NCBI GenBank assembly: GCA_035528715.1
Contig: DATKYB010000054.1
Coordinates: 1-64,000 of the forward strand
Reading direction: 5' to 3'
Source of the DNA: Nitrospinota bacterium
Lineage (GTDB): Bacteria; JADFOP01; DATKYB01
Length of the DNA stretch: 64,000 nt
How positions within the stretch are numbered: position 1 is the stretch's first letter; every line of letters starts with the position of its first letter. Under the pieces are notes generated by a model. The model was not told the DNA's origin, searched no databases, and was given only the letters and a program-made list of their open reading frames with translations. Position numbers and translations under genes: made by a program. Positions 38,030-47,668 of the stretch are shown piece by piece.

Positions 38030-38048
38030 GATTTTTCCCCTGTTAGCC

Positions 38049-38987
38049 CTATGCAATTTTTTCAGCCACCCTTAATTTTGCACCTCTTGATCTTGGATTA
38101 ATCTCTATTTCCTTGAGGGAAGGAACAAGGGGTTTCTTTGTCAAAATCTCAATCACCTTCTTCTTTCCGCAGATACACTTCGGTATTCTCGGAGAACATG
38201 TACATCCTTTTTTATATGAATTAAAAATATTTTTTACGATTCTATCCTCTAATGAATGGAAAGATACTACACATAATCTTCCTTTAATTTTAAGAAGTTC
38301 TATTGCATCTTTTAGCGCAACTTTTAGAACATCTAATTCTTTATTAACATCTATTCTTAAAGCCTGAAAGGTTTTTGTGGCAGGATGAATGCGTTGTGAT
38401 TGGTAGGAAAGGGGAATGGCTGATTTAACGATCTCAGCCAATTCTTTTGTTGTTCTGATTTCTCTTTTTTCTCTGATATCAACTATCCTCCTTGCAATCC
38501 TTTGTGACCATCTTTCTTCTCCATAAAGCCTCAGTATTTCAATGAGTTCTTTTAAAGAAATATTATTAATTAATGAAAAGGCCGTAATTTCTTGATCAGT
38601 GTCCATTCTCATGTCTAATGGACCATTGTATTTGAAGCTAAAACCTCTTTCGGGTATTCCTAATTGCCGTGATGAGATGCCTAAATCAAAAAGAATTCCA
38701 TCTGCCTTCTTGATATTCAGCAAAGAGATGATATTCTTAATGTTTTTAAAATCATCTCTTATTATGTGAAATCTTCCCTGAAAAACTCTTAATCGCTTTA
38801 TAGCTATTTTTATTAAGTCTTTATCTTTATCAATGCCTATGAGTATACCTGAAGGGGTGCTCTTTTTTAAAATTTCAAAAGCATGACCTCCTTCTCCCAA
38901 AGTACAATCTATAAAAATCTTTCTTGGACCGCATAAAAGATAATCTAATATCTCATTTAATAAAACTGGGATATGATAATATTTCAT
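38049..38987 (-). CDS. rsmH: 16S rRNA (cytosine-1402-N4) methyltransferase
   Basis: SAM-dependent methylation of C1402 in the 16S rRNA P-site (formerly MraW). The 312-aa protein has YHIPVLLNEILDYL, FIDCTLGEGGHAFEIL (SAM site), GILFDLGISSRQLG, GFSFKYNGPLDMRMD, HPATKTFQALRIDVN and VSFHSLEDRIVKN, all diagnostic. It lies in the usual place after mraZ, here with one extra gene between the two. Confidence 0.95.
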   Translation of the reverse strand: MKYYHIPVLLNEILDYLLCGPRKIFIDCTLGEGGHAFEILKKSTPSGILIGIDKDKDLIKIAIKRLRVFQGRFHIIRDDFKNIKNIISLLNIKKADGILFDLGISSRQLGIPERGFSFKYNGPLDMRMDTDQEITAFSLINNISLKELIEILRLYGEERWSQRIARRIVDIREKREIRTTKELAEIVKSAIPLSYQSQRIHPATKTFQALRIDVNKELDVLKVALKDAIELLKIKGRLCVVSFHSLEDRIVKNIFNSYKKGCTCSPRIPKCICGKKKVIEILTKKPLVPSLKEIEINPRSRGAKLRVAEKIA

Positions 38988-39017
38988 TTAACTTTATAAT
39001 AAAAAAGTTTTTCATAA

Positions 39018-39332
39018 TTAAATAACTTCCTTTACATTCTCATACCTATCAATTGAGTTATTGAGATCAATTATTTTGATTTCTTTTAAATAGTTTATTA
39101 ATTTAGGATTTGAAATGTTTTTTAATTTTTGTAATACCTTTCGTATCCTTACAGATTCCTTCTGGATGAGATCAAGTCTTTGAACAGTCTTTTTATCTAG
39201 CTTTTCCTCATTGAATATATGGGTTAAATTCAACAGTATGACTGAAATAGGCTTCTCCAATCTTTGATTTATCATGTTTGTCATCTCATTTAAAATGATT
39301 GGGAATTCATTTTTAAACTTTTCTCTTATCAT
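39018..39332 (-). CDS. Small helical protein resembling a degenerate DHp domain
   Basis: A 104-aa protein that is not a standard member of the mra cluster. By eye it aligns with the orphan DHp protein at 19992-20276: INQRLEKPISVILLNLTHIF against ISHEINNPLNTISLNAQLL, keeping the Pro and the helix pattern but replacing the phospho-acceptor His with Gln. KESVRIRKVLQKLKNI aligns with SSVDRLKNIISQM, and both share an IIDL near the end. It lies between mraZ and rsmH (28 and 30 bp), so it is made with the division genes. A non-phosphorylated helical adaptor is the best guess; homology is my inference. Confidence 0.55.
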   Translation of the reverse strand: MIREKFKNEFPIILNEMTNMINQRLEKPISVILLNLTHIFNEEKLDKKTVQRLDLIQKESVRIRKVLQKLKNISNPKLINYLKEIKIIDLNNSIDRYENVKEVI

Positions 39333-39360
39333 TGTAAAAAATACTTTAACTTTTTTAAAA

Positions 39361-39801
39361 TTAAAAACCTAACTCGGACAAACCCTCAGCTATATCTTCA
39401 AATTTCTCCTTAGATTCTTCAAAAAAAGAATCCCACATATTTTTGCTCCAGATCTCCATCTTATTAAGTATGCCTATAATCACAGCTTCGGCATCTAAAG
39501 AGATCGATTCTCTTAGATAAGAAGGAATTAAAATTCTTCCTTGTTTGTCTGTGCTGCATTCTGCAGCACCTGAATAGAGAAGTCTCATAAATGTTCTCAC
39601 ATCTTTTTTCATTGTAGGTAGAGACTTTGTCTTTTCTTCAAGGATCAGCCATTCTTCTGTTGGGTATGCTACAATACAATTATCAAAATTTATTAATATT
39701 AAACGATTACTATATTTTGAGTTCAATATCTCTCTAAATTTTGCAGGAATATTAAGCCTTCCTTTTTTGTCTAAATTTACATAATATGTACCGATAAACA
39801 T
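39361..39801 (-). CDS. mraZ: Transcriptional regulator MraZ
   Basis: AbrB-like DNA-binding protein that represses its own division and cell-wall operon. The 146-aa protein has two SpoVT-AbrB-like halves: YVNLDKKGRLNIPAKFREIL (about 7-26) and CSTDKQGRILIPSYLRES (about 79-96). Three GTGGG direct repeats right upstream form its expected operator. It is the first gene of the operon. Confidence 0.95.
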   Translation of the reverse strand: MFIGTYYVNLDKKGRLNIPAKFREILNSKYSNRLILINFDNCIVAYPTEEWLILEEKTKSLPTMKKDVRTFMRLLYSGAAECSTDKQGRILIPSYLRESISLDAEAVIIGILNKMEIWSKNMWDSFFEESKEKFEDIAEGLSELGF

Positions 39802-39810
39802 AGTTTTTTA

Positions 39811-39835
39811 CCCACTTTAACCCACTTTTACCCAC
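39811..39835 (-). promoter_or_regulatory. MraZ operator: three GTGGG direct repeats
   Basis: On the minus strand GTGGG occurs three times at an exact 10-nt period (39835-39831, 39825-39821, 39815-39811), within the wider unit GTGGGTNAAA. From known MraZ biology, the protein binds such TGGG repeats cooperatively. The boxes lie between the promoter and the mraZ ATG, and the last overlaps the place where a ribosome site should be. Confidence 0.88.
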
Positions 39836-39845
39836 ATATAATGAA

Positions 39846-39874
39846 AATATATAGAATAGACGACTCTTTGTCAA
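39846..39874 (-). promoter_or_regulatory. Promoter of the mraZ division/cell-wall operon
   Basis: TTGACA (39874-39869), 17-nt spacer, TATATT (39851-39846). The predicted start near 39839 is just before the first MraZ box, so bound MraZ would block initiation or early elongation. Confidence 0.85.
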
Positions 39875-39993
39875 GTAAATAAATCTTTATTTTTCTTTTT
39901 TTAAGGCTTAAAACTAAGAAATTGAAAGCTTTTAATGAGGATTAGAAAGGAATGAATAAGATAAGAATTAATTGGAAAAGAAATTAGAAAAAT

Positions 39994-40428
39994 ATACCAA
40001 AGTAGATCATAAGCCGGGTTCTGTACCTAAAAAATTAGGTGATGATCATTTATCTGGGACACAGGTTACCCTTTGCCTCTAGCGACCTAACCCGAAAGCA
40101 TCGGACGAGCAATCCTTATTTAGAAATAAGCAACTTCGTGAATAACCACAAAGTAAAATAGCTTATATCTAAAGTGCTTCCCTATTTGGTCTTGCTCCGG
40201 ATGGGGTTTGTCAGCTCTCGATGTCACCATCGAGACTGGTAAGCTCTTACCTTACCTTTTCACCTTTGCCCTTTTAAAGATTTTTTAAAAGGGTAGTCTC
40301 TTTTCTGTGACACTTTCCTTAGGGTTACCCCTACTGGACGTTATCCAGCATCCTGCTCTGCGGAGCCCGGACTTTCCTCTAGTTTCAAAAAATTTTGAAA
40401 CCAGCGATCATCTGATCTACTTTGGTAT
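39994..40428 (-). ncRNA. rnpB: RNase P RNA (bacterial type A)
   Basis: Catalytic RNA that matures tRNA 5' ends. The minus strand starts with a P1 strand reading ACCAAAGTAGATCA and ends with its complement TGATCTACTTTGGT. Near the 5' side are GAGGAAAGTCCGGGCTCC and GCAGGATGCTGGATAACG, and near the 3' side CAGAACCCGGCTTATGATC, the universally conserved parts. At about 430 nt it is somewhat longer than usual, with an extra A/T-rich arm around 40110-40165. A TATAAT at 40438-40433 on the minus strand fits a start at about 40426; no good -35 is seen. Confidence 0.93.
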
Positions 40429-40494
40429 TTAAATTATAGTTATCTTATTAATTATATTTTTTGTTCTCCTCCATGGTTTGCTTTTAAATAAAAT

Positions 40495-41199
40495 TTAATC
40501 CTCCCAATATAATATCCTGCTACAGTGGGAACAATGAATTATCTTGCTGTTATTTTTAATATCGTTAAATTTCTGCGGTGGCATGCTCACATGACAGCCT
40601 TGACATACATAATCCTTAACATTTATTACTGCTAATCCATGACGAATCTCTTTTATTTTAATGTACTCTCTAAGTACTTTTTTATCAATAAGTTCTTCAA
40701 TTTCTTCTCTTTTCTTATTCTCTATACCTAATAACTGTTGAAGCCTCTCAACTTCTTCTTCTTTTTCCTTTTTCTCGATTTGAAATCTCTTCTCTTCTAA
40801 TTCCAACCTTTCTAAATTCTTTTTGTTCTCTTCAGTTTTCTCTTCAACTAATTCCATAACCATTAGAATCTCATCCTCTATGCTGCTAATCTTCTTCTCA
40901 ATCTCCTGTATTTCCGATAGTATTGCTGAATACTCCTTGTTTGTTTTAACCTCCATGAGTTTTATCTTGGTTTTATTAAGATTATCTCTCTTAATCTCTT
41001 CTTCTCTTTCTCCATTTCTTCTTTTTTTTTGTAAATCTTCTATCTCTTGATTAATCTCGCTGACCCTCTTCTCAAACTTCTGATATTCAGAGCGCAAACC
41101 CTCTATCTCTTCAGGTATTTTGGATTTAACTTCCTTAAAATCAGAAACCTTTAAATCGACTTTTTGTAAATTTATTAATAATTCTAAATCTCTATTCAA
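40495..41199 (-). CDS. C4-type zinc-ribbon coiled-coil protein
   Basis: A 234-aa cytosolic protein: a long, highly charged coiled coil (about residues 10-180) and a C-terminal zinc ribbon with two Cys pairs, CQGCHVSM and CSHCSRILYW. This is the widespread family related to Campylobacter/Helicobacter FlgZ-like (CT398) proteins, usually annotated only as a zinc-ribbon protein. It is upstream of rnpB in the same direction; a terminator and a tRNA separate it from rpoD. Function unknown. Confidence 0.78.
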   Translation of the reverse strand: MNRDLELLINLQKVDLKVSDFKEVKSKIPEEIEGLRSEYQKFEKRVSEINQEIEDLQKKRRNGEREEEIKRDNLNKTKIKLMEVKTNKEYSAILSEIQEIEKKISSIEDEILMVMELVEEKTEENKKNLERLELEEKRFQIEKKEKEEEVERLQQLLGIENKKREEIEELIDKKVLREYIKIKEIRHGLAVINVKDYVCQGCHVSMPPQKFNDIKNNSKIIHCSHCSRILYWED

Positions 41200-41240
41200 T
41201 TTAGGTATCCAATGTATTGATTGTTTGTGAAATATTATTC

Positions 41241-41275
41241 CAAAAAATAAAAAAGTGCATCTTTTATCGATGCAC
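41241..41275 (-). terminator. Terminator after tRNA/rpoD
   Basis: On the minus strand GTGCATC (41275-41269), a 7-nt loop and GATGCAC (41261-41255), followed by a T-rich run to 41241. It should end the rpsU-dnaG-rpoD-tRNA transcript before the zinc-ribbon gene. Confidence 0.85.
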
Positions 41276-41340
41276 CTTGTCTCCCTTACAAAAAACTATC
41301 TCTATTAAAATTCTAAACATCAAACAATTTTTAATCCTTT

Positions 41341-41416
41341 TGGTGGGCCCACCTGGGCTCGAACCAGGGACCTACCGGTTATGAGCCGGTGGCTCTTCCA
41401 ACTGAGCTATGGGCCC
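41341..41416 (-). tRNA. tRNA with CAU anticodon, probably tRNA-Ile2 (AUA-reading)
   Basis: A 76-nt cloverleaf with CCA encoded. The acceptor GGGCCCA pairs with TGGGCCC, the D arm is GCTCAGTTGGAAGAGC, the anticodon loop CTCATAA (anticodon CAT) is closed by ACCGG/CCGGT-type pairs, and the T arm has GGTTCGAGCC. The acceptor stem is like that of tRNA-Ile with a lysidine-modified CAU rather than elongator tRNA-Met, but I cannot exclude Met. It lies 52 bp downstream of the rpoD stop. Confidence 0.9.
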
Positions 41417-41468
41417 TCGATAGATTCAAAACTACACCATGCCTCTAAAGATTGTCAAGTTCAAATTT

Positions 41469-43229
41469 TTATTCTAACCCTTCTACGAAGCTTTTAAGTC
41501 TTTTACTCCTGCTTGGATGACGAAGCTTTCTTAGGGCCTTGGCCTCAATCTGCCTAATTCTTTCCCTTGTAACATCAAAATCTTGACCAACCTCTTCTAA
41601 TGTATGATCCGTATCATTTCCTATCCCAAAACGCTTTCTTAAAACCATTTCTTCTCTCGGTGTCAATGTCTGTAAAACTCTTACCATCTGCTCTTTTAAA
41701 TTCAACTTAACCACAGCATCGGAAGGAGCAACAAGTTTTTTATCTTCAATAAAATCTCCCAAATGACTGTCTTCTTCCTCGCCTATTGGCGTTTCTAAAG
41801 ATATCGGCTCTTTAGCAATCTTTAGAATCTTTCTAACCTTTTCAATAGGCAATTCCATTCTTTCAGCAATCTCTTCAGGTATAGGCTCTCTTCCTATTTC
41901 CTGAACTAGATGTCTCGAAGTTTTTATCAATTTATTTATTGTCTCAATCATATGAACAGGTATACGTATCGTCCTCGCTTGATCAGCAATAGCCCGAGTA
42001 ATAGCCTGTCGAATCCACCAAGTTGCATAGGTACTGAATTTATATCCTCTCTGGTATTCAAATTTGTCCACCGCTTTCATCAAACCTATATTTCCTTCTT
42101 GAATAAGATCAAGAAATTGAAGACCTCTATTCGTATATTTTTTTGCTATACTTACCACTAATCTCAGATTAGCTCGTGCCAGTTCTTTTTTTGCCTCTTT
42201 ACCTTTTGACCTTCCTCTTTGAATTTTGTTTAGAGTTTCCTGAAGATTCTCATAAGACATATCTGTCTCTAACTCTATCCTTTTAATCTTCCTTTTAACG
42301 TTCCTTATACCCTTCTCAAACTCCAATAATTTATCAAGAGAAAACTTTGACTGTTTTTTTAATGCCTCATTTTTTCTAGAGTTATTTCTCAACAATCTTA
42401 TGTTGCTTCTAAGCTCATCAATATTCATTCCCATCTTTTCCAAAGGAATATCTATCTCTCTTTGGAAAATACCTATCTTATTGACTAAGACTTTGATTTT
42501 TTGAGCTAGTCTATCGATCTGATCTGAATTGAGATTAATTTCTTTTATTAACTCTACTATTTTAGATCTAGTTTTCTCCATCTCTTGGTTAAATCTATTA
42601 ATATTTCTAGCTTTCTTTTTCTTCAGTTTTTCCTTAATCTTATATAATTTTTTATCATATCCCTTTATCCTGTTAATTAATTTTAAGACCCGCTTATATT
42701 CATTTTCATCATCCTCATTAATTTCTTCTTCAAAAACACCACTATCAGTGACTTGAGTTATTCCTATTTTCCGCTGTTTTAATCTCTCCTCTAGAAAAAT
42801 AACTTCACTAACCGCTATAGGTGTATTAATAACTGCATTTATTTCCTCATTTCTTCCCTCTTCAATCTTCTTTGCTATTTCAATCTCCCCTTCTCTGGTC
42901 AAAAGAGGTACTGTACCAATTTCTCTTAAATACATTCTTACGGGATCATCAGTCTTACCCGCAATACTATCTGTTAAATCGATTGCTTTTTCTTTTTCTA
43001 ACTTTTCTCTCACATAGGTCTTTATCACTGATACTTTCTGGCTCTTTTGATCTGAATCAACTATTTCTATATCCATTTCTCCAAAAAGAATCATCATATC
43101 ATCAATCTGATCAGGGGAAACAATGTTAGAAGAGAGACCATCATTAACTTCATCATAAGTAAGGAAACCTTTTTCTTTTCCTAAAGAAATGAGTTTTTTT
43201 ATCGCTTTCTTTTCTAATTTTTTTGCCAT
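41469..43229 (-). CDS. rpoD: RNA polymerase primary sigma factor (sigma-70)
   Basis: Housekeeping sigma factor of 586 aa. Region 1.1 (about 1-60), region 1.2 ([21 protein letters not shown]), a charged helical non-conserved region, region 2 ([52 protein letters not shown]), region 3 ([13 protein letters not shown]) and region 4 ([37 protein letters not shown]) are all present. The frame is open from 43259, but that ATG would place GGGGAGG inside the gene; the ATG at 43229 (MAKKLEK) is downstream of it. Last protein gene of the macromolecular synthesis operon. Confidence 0.96.
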   Translation of the reverse strand: MAKKLEKKAIKKLISLGKEKGFLTYDEVNDGLSSNIVSPDQIDDMMILFGEMDIEIVDSDQKSQKVSVIKTYVREKLEKEKAIDLTDSIAGKTDDPVRMYLREIGTVPLLTREGEIEIAKKIEEGRNEEINAVINTPIAVSEVIFLEERLKQRKIGITQVTDSGVFEEEINEDDENEYKRVLKLINRIKGYDKKLYKIKEKLKKKKARNINRFNQEMEKTRSKIVELIKEINLNSDQIDRLAQKIKVLVNKIGIFQREIDIPLEKMGMNIDELRSNIRLLRNNSRKNEALKKQSKFSLDKLLEFEKGIRNVKRKIKRIELETDMSYENLQETLNKIQRGRSKGKEAKKELARANLRLVVSIAKKYTNRGLQFLDLIQEGNIGLMKAVDKFEYQRGYKFSTYATWWIRQAITRAIADQARTIRIPVHMIETINKLIKTSRHLVQEIGREPIPEEIAERMELPIEKVRKILKIAKEPISLETPIGEEEDSHLGDFIEDKKLVAPSDAVVKLNLKEQMVRVLQTLTPREEMVLRKRFGIGNDTDHTLEEVGQDFDVTRERIRQIEAKALRKLRHPSRSKRLKSFVEGLE

Positions 43230-43279
43230 AATTTGTTTTTCCTCCCCATGTCTTGGCAAATTTTTTTAAATAACAAAAT

Positions 43280-45076
43280 TTATTTAGAACTATTTTTATA
43301 TATTATCATTAATCTACGCTGCAATTCGTTTATCTCTTTAATCTCTCCTTTTTGTTCTGCTTCTTTCATTTTAGTATTGATTTTTTTTATCTGTGCCTTT
43401 TTATTCTTTTTCATAAATTTTTTTATACAGTCATCTAGTGCCTGATCCCATATTTTCTCTTTACCATTACCATAAAGCAGCTCTCCTTCTAAAGCCATCT
43501 TTCTAGCTAAACCAGATAATTCTACAGGTAATTGATCAATGATATTATTTACAGTCAGCTTTTTGTTTTCATCATAAATCTTGTATACTGAAAAAATAAT
43601 CTTTGATAGTTTTTCATCTCCGATTTCAGAAGGAGAAATGATTTCTCGTATCTTGTCTAATTTTTTATATAAATATGTAGTATTAGCTAGAAAAAGCCTT
43701 ACAATTTCAGCCTCAAGTGTAGGCATCCTCTCTTTTTCTTTAGAATTTAGGGATATTCTCTTATGAATAGAATTTCCTTTTTGAAACTCATTCATCAACT
43801 CCTTGCTGGAAAGATTCATCCTATCAGCTAATAAAGAAATATAGTGATTTTGTTCAATACTACTTTTCAATCTTGAGATAGTAGGCATTAGTTTATCAAT
43901 ACAATCTATCTTTTCTTCGATTTTATTAAGATCCTTATCCTTTAAGGTTATGTTAATGATATATTCTACTAAGGGAAGAGCGCTTTTAATCCTTTTTGAA
44001 AATAGACTCTTGCTCTCTTTTCTAATATAACTATCGAGGTCATATCCAGCAGGCAAAGAAACGACATATATTCTTAATCTGTCTCCAGTAAATAACTCTT
44101 CAACTCTCTTTACCGCTGATTCCCCTGCCTTATCAGAATCGAAAACCAGATATAAATTTTTAGTATACCTCTTTAATTTATATACATGATCCTTTGTAAT
44201 AGAAGTACCTAAGGTAGCAACCACATTTTTTATACCATTCTGATGGGCAGTTATAACATCAAAATAACCCTCTGTAATTAAGACAGCATCCTCACTTTTA
44301 ATGCTATCTTTTGACAAATTCAAGCCGAATAGGTTCTTACCTTTTTGAAATACAATACTTTCTGGAGAGTTAATATATTTCGCAGAATCTGAGTTGTCAA
44401 GTGATCTACCACCAAATCCTATAATATTGCCTCTCATATTAAAAATAGGAAAAATAATTCTACCCCTGAATCGATCATAATATCCTTCTTTATGAGACCT
44501 TTTGATTATCAGGCCAGTTTTTTCCAATAAAGTTTCAGAAATGCCATTGGTTTTAGAATATTTCAGGAGATGGTCCCAAGAGGGAATAGAATAACCCAAT
44601 TGGAATTCGTTTATAGATATCTCATTAATACCTCTCTTTTTTAAATATAATCTGGCTTTTTCTGCAATATGGAACTCCTTAAGAAGTTTGTGAAAGTATC
44701 TCGAAGCTAAATTATTTATCTGAAAAAGCTTATCTTTATCCTCTGAAACTTCGAAAGATGTTTTTCTAATTATCTTTTTATCTGGTATATCTACCCCAAT
44801 CTTAGAGGCCAAAAATTTTACTGATTCTGGAAAAGAAAAATCCTCGTACAGCATTAAAAATTGAAACACATTTCCTCCCCTTCCGCACCCAAAACAGTGA
44901 AATATTTGTTTCTCAGGGCTCACAATAAAAGAGGGGGTCTTTTCAGAATGAAAAGGACACAAACCCTTATAGTTTCTTCCCGTCTTTTTTAATGAGACAA
45001 ATCCGGATATTGTCTCAACAATATCACTTCTTTCTCTTATCTCTTCAATAATCTCTTCGCTTACATACGCATCCAA
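43280..45076 (-). CDS. dnaG: DNA primase
   Basis: Makes RNA primers at replication forks. The 598-aa protein has the N-terminal CHC2 zinc finger (CPFHSEKTPSFIVSPEKQIF then HCFGCGRGG), the RNA-polymerase core RFRGRIIFPIFNMRGNIIGFGGR, the Toprim motifs LITEGYFDVI and VFDSDKAGESAV, and a C-terminal helical part for helicase contact. It sits between mutS2 and rpoD. Confidence 0.95.
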   Translation of the reverse strand: MDAYVSEEIIEEIRERSDIVETISGFVSLKKTGRNYKGLCPFHSEKTPSFIVSPEKQIFHCFGCGRGGNVFQFLMLYEDFSFPESVKFLASKIGVDIPDKKIIRKTSFEVSEDKDKLFQINNLASRYFHKLLKEFHIAEKARLYLKKRGINEISINEFQLGYSIPSWDHLLKYSKTNGISETLLEKTGLIIKRSHKEGYYDRFRGRIIFPIFNMRGNIIGFGGRSLDNSDSAKYINSPESIVFQKGKNLFGLNLSKDSIKSEDAVLITEGYFDVITAHQNGIKNVVATLGTSITKDHVYKLKRYTKNLYLVFDSDKAGESAVKRVEELFTGDRLRIYVVSLPAGYDLDSYIRKESKSLFSKRIKSALPLVEYIINITLKDKDLNKIEEKIDCIDKLMPTISRLKSSIEQNHYISLLADRMNLSSKELMNEFQKGNSIHKRISLNSKEKERMPTLEAEIVRLFLANTTYLYKKLDKIREIISPSEIGDEKLSKIIFSVYKIYDENKKLTVNNIIDQLPVELSGLARKMALEGELLYGNGKEKIWDQALDDCIKKFMKKNKKAQIKKINTKMKEAEQKGEIKEINELQRRLMIIYKNSSK

Positions 45077-45094
45077 AATATAATCCTTTAATAA

Positions 45095-47458
45095 TTAATT
45101 ACTTATCTCAACAATCGTGGCTCCCCATCCCCCCTCATTCATTCCAGAGGAATAAAAGTTTTTTACATGGGGATGTTCCTGAAGCATCGCAGTGATAGCC
45201 CTCTTTAATCTACCTGTTCCCTTTCCATGAATGATCCTCACTTTGTTCAAACCGCTTATCTTGGCATTATCCAGATACTTATCCACCTTAGGAAGAGCTT
45301 CATCAATCCTGTTTCCTATAACATTCAGTTCCACAGAAAAATCTTTGAGAAAGTCTTTTTTCATAAAAATACCAGAACTCATGGCAACCCTTGATTGATC
45401 ATCACCTGCCTTTGAAGAATGTCCTAAATCCTCTAGAGGAACCTGAATCTTTTTGAAATCGACCTCTACTTCTACTATAGATGGGGATTTATAACTCTTG
45501 ATTACCCCCTCACACCCCAAGCTGTTGATCCTCACTATCTCCCCTATTTTGGGTTCTAAGGGGCTTCTTTTCTCCTCATAAGGCGTTTTTTGAAGATCAT
45601 CAATTCTGGATTTCCATAGAGCAAAATCTTTTTGGGGGAATTTTATAATACCCTTTTTAGAATTCTTTCTTAAATCATTAACAATGTTTTCTAACTCTCT
45701 TTTTGCCTCTTTCAAGAATTTATTGGCCTCTTTGCTAAAAAGAGATTTCTCTCTTTTTAACTCCTCAATTAATAATAGCTGTTCACTCTTCTTTTCTTGG
45801 ATTTCGTATTTTTCAGTAAAAATCTCCTTTTTGAGCTCTTCAATATCCCTTATCTGAGTCTCCAGTCGATCAATAAGCCGATCAACCTCATCCTTTTCCT
45901 GTTTAATTTCTCCAATAGCCCTCGAAATCAATCCCTGAGGAAGGCCTAAATTCTTTGCAATATCAAAAGCACTGCTTTTTCCAGAATATCCATAGATTAG
46001 TCTGTATTTCGGTTGGAGGGTTTTTGAATCAAATTCTACGGATGCGTTTTCAACATCTTTGTAAGAATGAGCAAAAACCTTTAGAGAATTATGATGGGTT
46101 GTGGCCAAGGTCTTAATCCCTCTTTCCCTCAAATTATCTAGAATAGCAATCCCTAACGCAGCCCCCTCAGAAGGGTCTGTTCCTGCTCCCAACTCATCCA
46201 AAAGAACAAGAGATGAGGAATCAGATTCTTTAATAATCTTTATAATCTGTTTTGTATGAGAAGAAAACGTGCTGAGATTCTGTTGGATACTCTGTTCATC
46301 ACCAATATCAGCAAATATCTTTTTGAATATGGATATCTCGCTTCCATCCTTCACGGGAATATGCATTCCTGATTGTACCATCATACACAAGAGCCCAAGT
46401 GTCTTTAATGAAACGGTTTTCCCGCCAGTATTTGGACCGGTTATCACAAGAATATTAAAATCTTTACCTAAGTTTATATCTATGGGAACCGTATTTTTTT
46501 TTGAGTTCCTTCTCTCCCATTCTAAAAAAGGATTTCTCGCCTGAATAAGTTTAATTTTCCCGTGAGCATTGATTACTGGTTCCACACTGTTAAATTCTAT
46601 ACTATATTTAGCCTTTGCCGTGATAAGATCAATTTCAGCTAAGATATCAATATTTTTCTCAATCTCGTTAAATCTTTCTCTGATTTCTTCTGTTAACCCT
46701 TTTAAAATCCTAAATTTTTCTTTCTGTTCTTCTGCTCCTAAATTGATAATTTCATTATTGAGATCAACGATTTCAAGAGGCTCAACAAAAACGGTTGCTT
46801 TACTTGTTGATATCCCGTGAACAATCCCCTTGACAGATCGATTAAAATTGGACTTTAGAGGAAGAACATACCGATCGTCCCTCACCGTAATGATCGGCTC
46901 TTGAACAACAGAAGCTCTCTTGTCCATCAGAACATTGAGTTTATCTCTTATCTCTTCCCTTTTCCTCTTTATATGTCTTCTTATCTTCTTCAATTCAGGA
47001 CTCGCATCATCTACAATCTCGCCCTGTTTATCAATCGTCTTATCAATCCTTCTGCTCAAAGAAGGAGAAGTGAATATCTCTTTGATTTTAATTTCGATAT
47101 AAGGATAAGAATTCTCTAACTGTGTAAAAAATTCTTTAATTTTTCTTGAGACGGAAAGGATATCTGCTATATCCAAGACTTGTGGGGCATCTAAAACAGC
47201 ATTCTTTTTCCTGAGAATTTTAAAGATATTTCCAGGTTCTTTGAGGTTCTTAATGGGTATTTCTCCAACAGTTAAGAGAATATCCTTTATCTCTGATGTC
47301 TCTTTCAATCCTTTTTTTGTTGAGTCCCCAGAAACCTCAGGATGAAGATTTTCTATCTTAGACAGGCCTATCTCTGATTCCAAATAGGTTTTGAAAATAT
47401 CCTTTATTCTCTGAAATTCCAAAACTTTCAGGGTATGATGATCCAGTGTAACTTTCAT
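45095..47458 (-). CDS. mutS2: MutS2 family ATPase/endonuclease
   Basis: A 787-aa MutS homologue lacking the mismatch-recognition domain. The core and clamp domains (about 1-320) lead to the ATPase with GPNTGGKTVSLKTLGLL (Walker A), LVLLDELGAGTDPSEGAAL (Walker B) and TTHHNSLKVFA. A KOW-like linker and a C-terminal Smr nuclease domain (LNKVRIIHGKGTGRLKRAI) follow. The family is linked to suppression of recombination and to rescue of collided ribosomes. It lies just upstream of dnaG. Confidence 0.94.
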   Translation of the reverse strand: MKVTLDHHTLKVLEFQRIKDIFKTYLESEIGLSKIENLHPEVSGDSTKKGLKETSEIKDILLTVGEIPIKNLKEPGNIFKILRKKNAVLDAPQVLDIADILSVSRKIKEFFTQLENSYPYIEIKIKEIFTSPSLSRRIDKTIDKQGEIVDDASPELKKIRRHIKRKREEIRDKLNVLMDKRASVVQEPIITVRDDRYVLPLKSNFNRSVKGIVHGISTSKATVFVEPLEIVDLNNEIINLGAEEQKEKFRILKGLTEEIRERFNEIEKNIDILAEIDLITAKAKYSIEFNSVEPVINAHGKIKLIQARNPFLEWERRNSKKNTVPIDINLGKDFNILVITGPNTGGKTVSLKTLGLLCMMVQSGMHIPVKDGSEISIFKKIFADIGDEQSIQQNLSTFSSHTKQIIKIIKESDSSSLVLLDELGAGTDPSEGAALGIAILDNLRERGIKTLATTHHNSLKVFAHSYKDVENASVEFDSKTLQPKYRLIYGYSGKSSAFDIAKNLGLPQGLISRAIGEIKQEKDEVDRLIDRLETQIRDIEELKKEIFTEKYEIQEKKSEQLLLIEELKREKSLFSKEANKFLKEAKRELENIVNDLRKNSKKGIIKFPQKDFALWKSRIDDLQKTPYEEKRSPLEPKIGEIVRINSLGCEGVIKSYKSPSIVEVEVDFKKIQVPLEDLGHSSKAGDDQSRVAMSSGIFMKKDFLKDFSVELNVIGNRIDEALPKVDKYLDNAKISGLNKVRIIHGKGTGRLKRAITAMLQEHPHVKNFYSSGMNEGGWGATIVEISN

Positions 47459-47572
47459 TTACAAAAAAACCTTCCTGAATAAGAGAAATCAATCTAGGGA
47501 AAGCTTATAGGGATTATGGAGTCTAAAATGTAATTTTGGTTATTGAACAATTTAAAAAGTTTATCTTTAGGG

Positions 47573-47608
47573 AAAAAAATAACTCTTGAATACGTAAGAT
47601 TCAAAAGT
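47573..47608 (-). terminator. Terminator-like hairpin between yqeY and mutS2
   Basis: On the minus strand ACTTTTGAAT (47608-47599) pairs with ATTCAAGAGT (47591-47582), 10 bp with one G-T pair, followed by TATTTTTTT. A T6 run on the + strand side also makes it look bidirectional. It would attenuate expression of mutS2-dnaG-rpoD relative to rpsU-yqeY, as a terminator does in the E. coli rpsU-dnaG-rpoD operon. Confidence 0.7.
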
Positions 47609-47668
47609 TTTTTACTATAAATATAGACAAAATATAAGCTCCCTCGCGGGATATATGAGATTAAGGAT

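Noticed and set aside
40010-40425. Possible protein-coding or CRISPR content in this gene-free stretch
   Set aside because: The conserved RNase P RNA sequences at both ends and the long-range P1 pairing explain it fully; no CRISPR repeats occur anywhere in the window.
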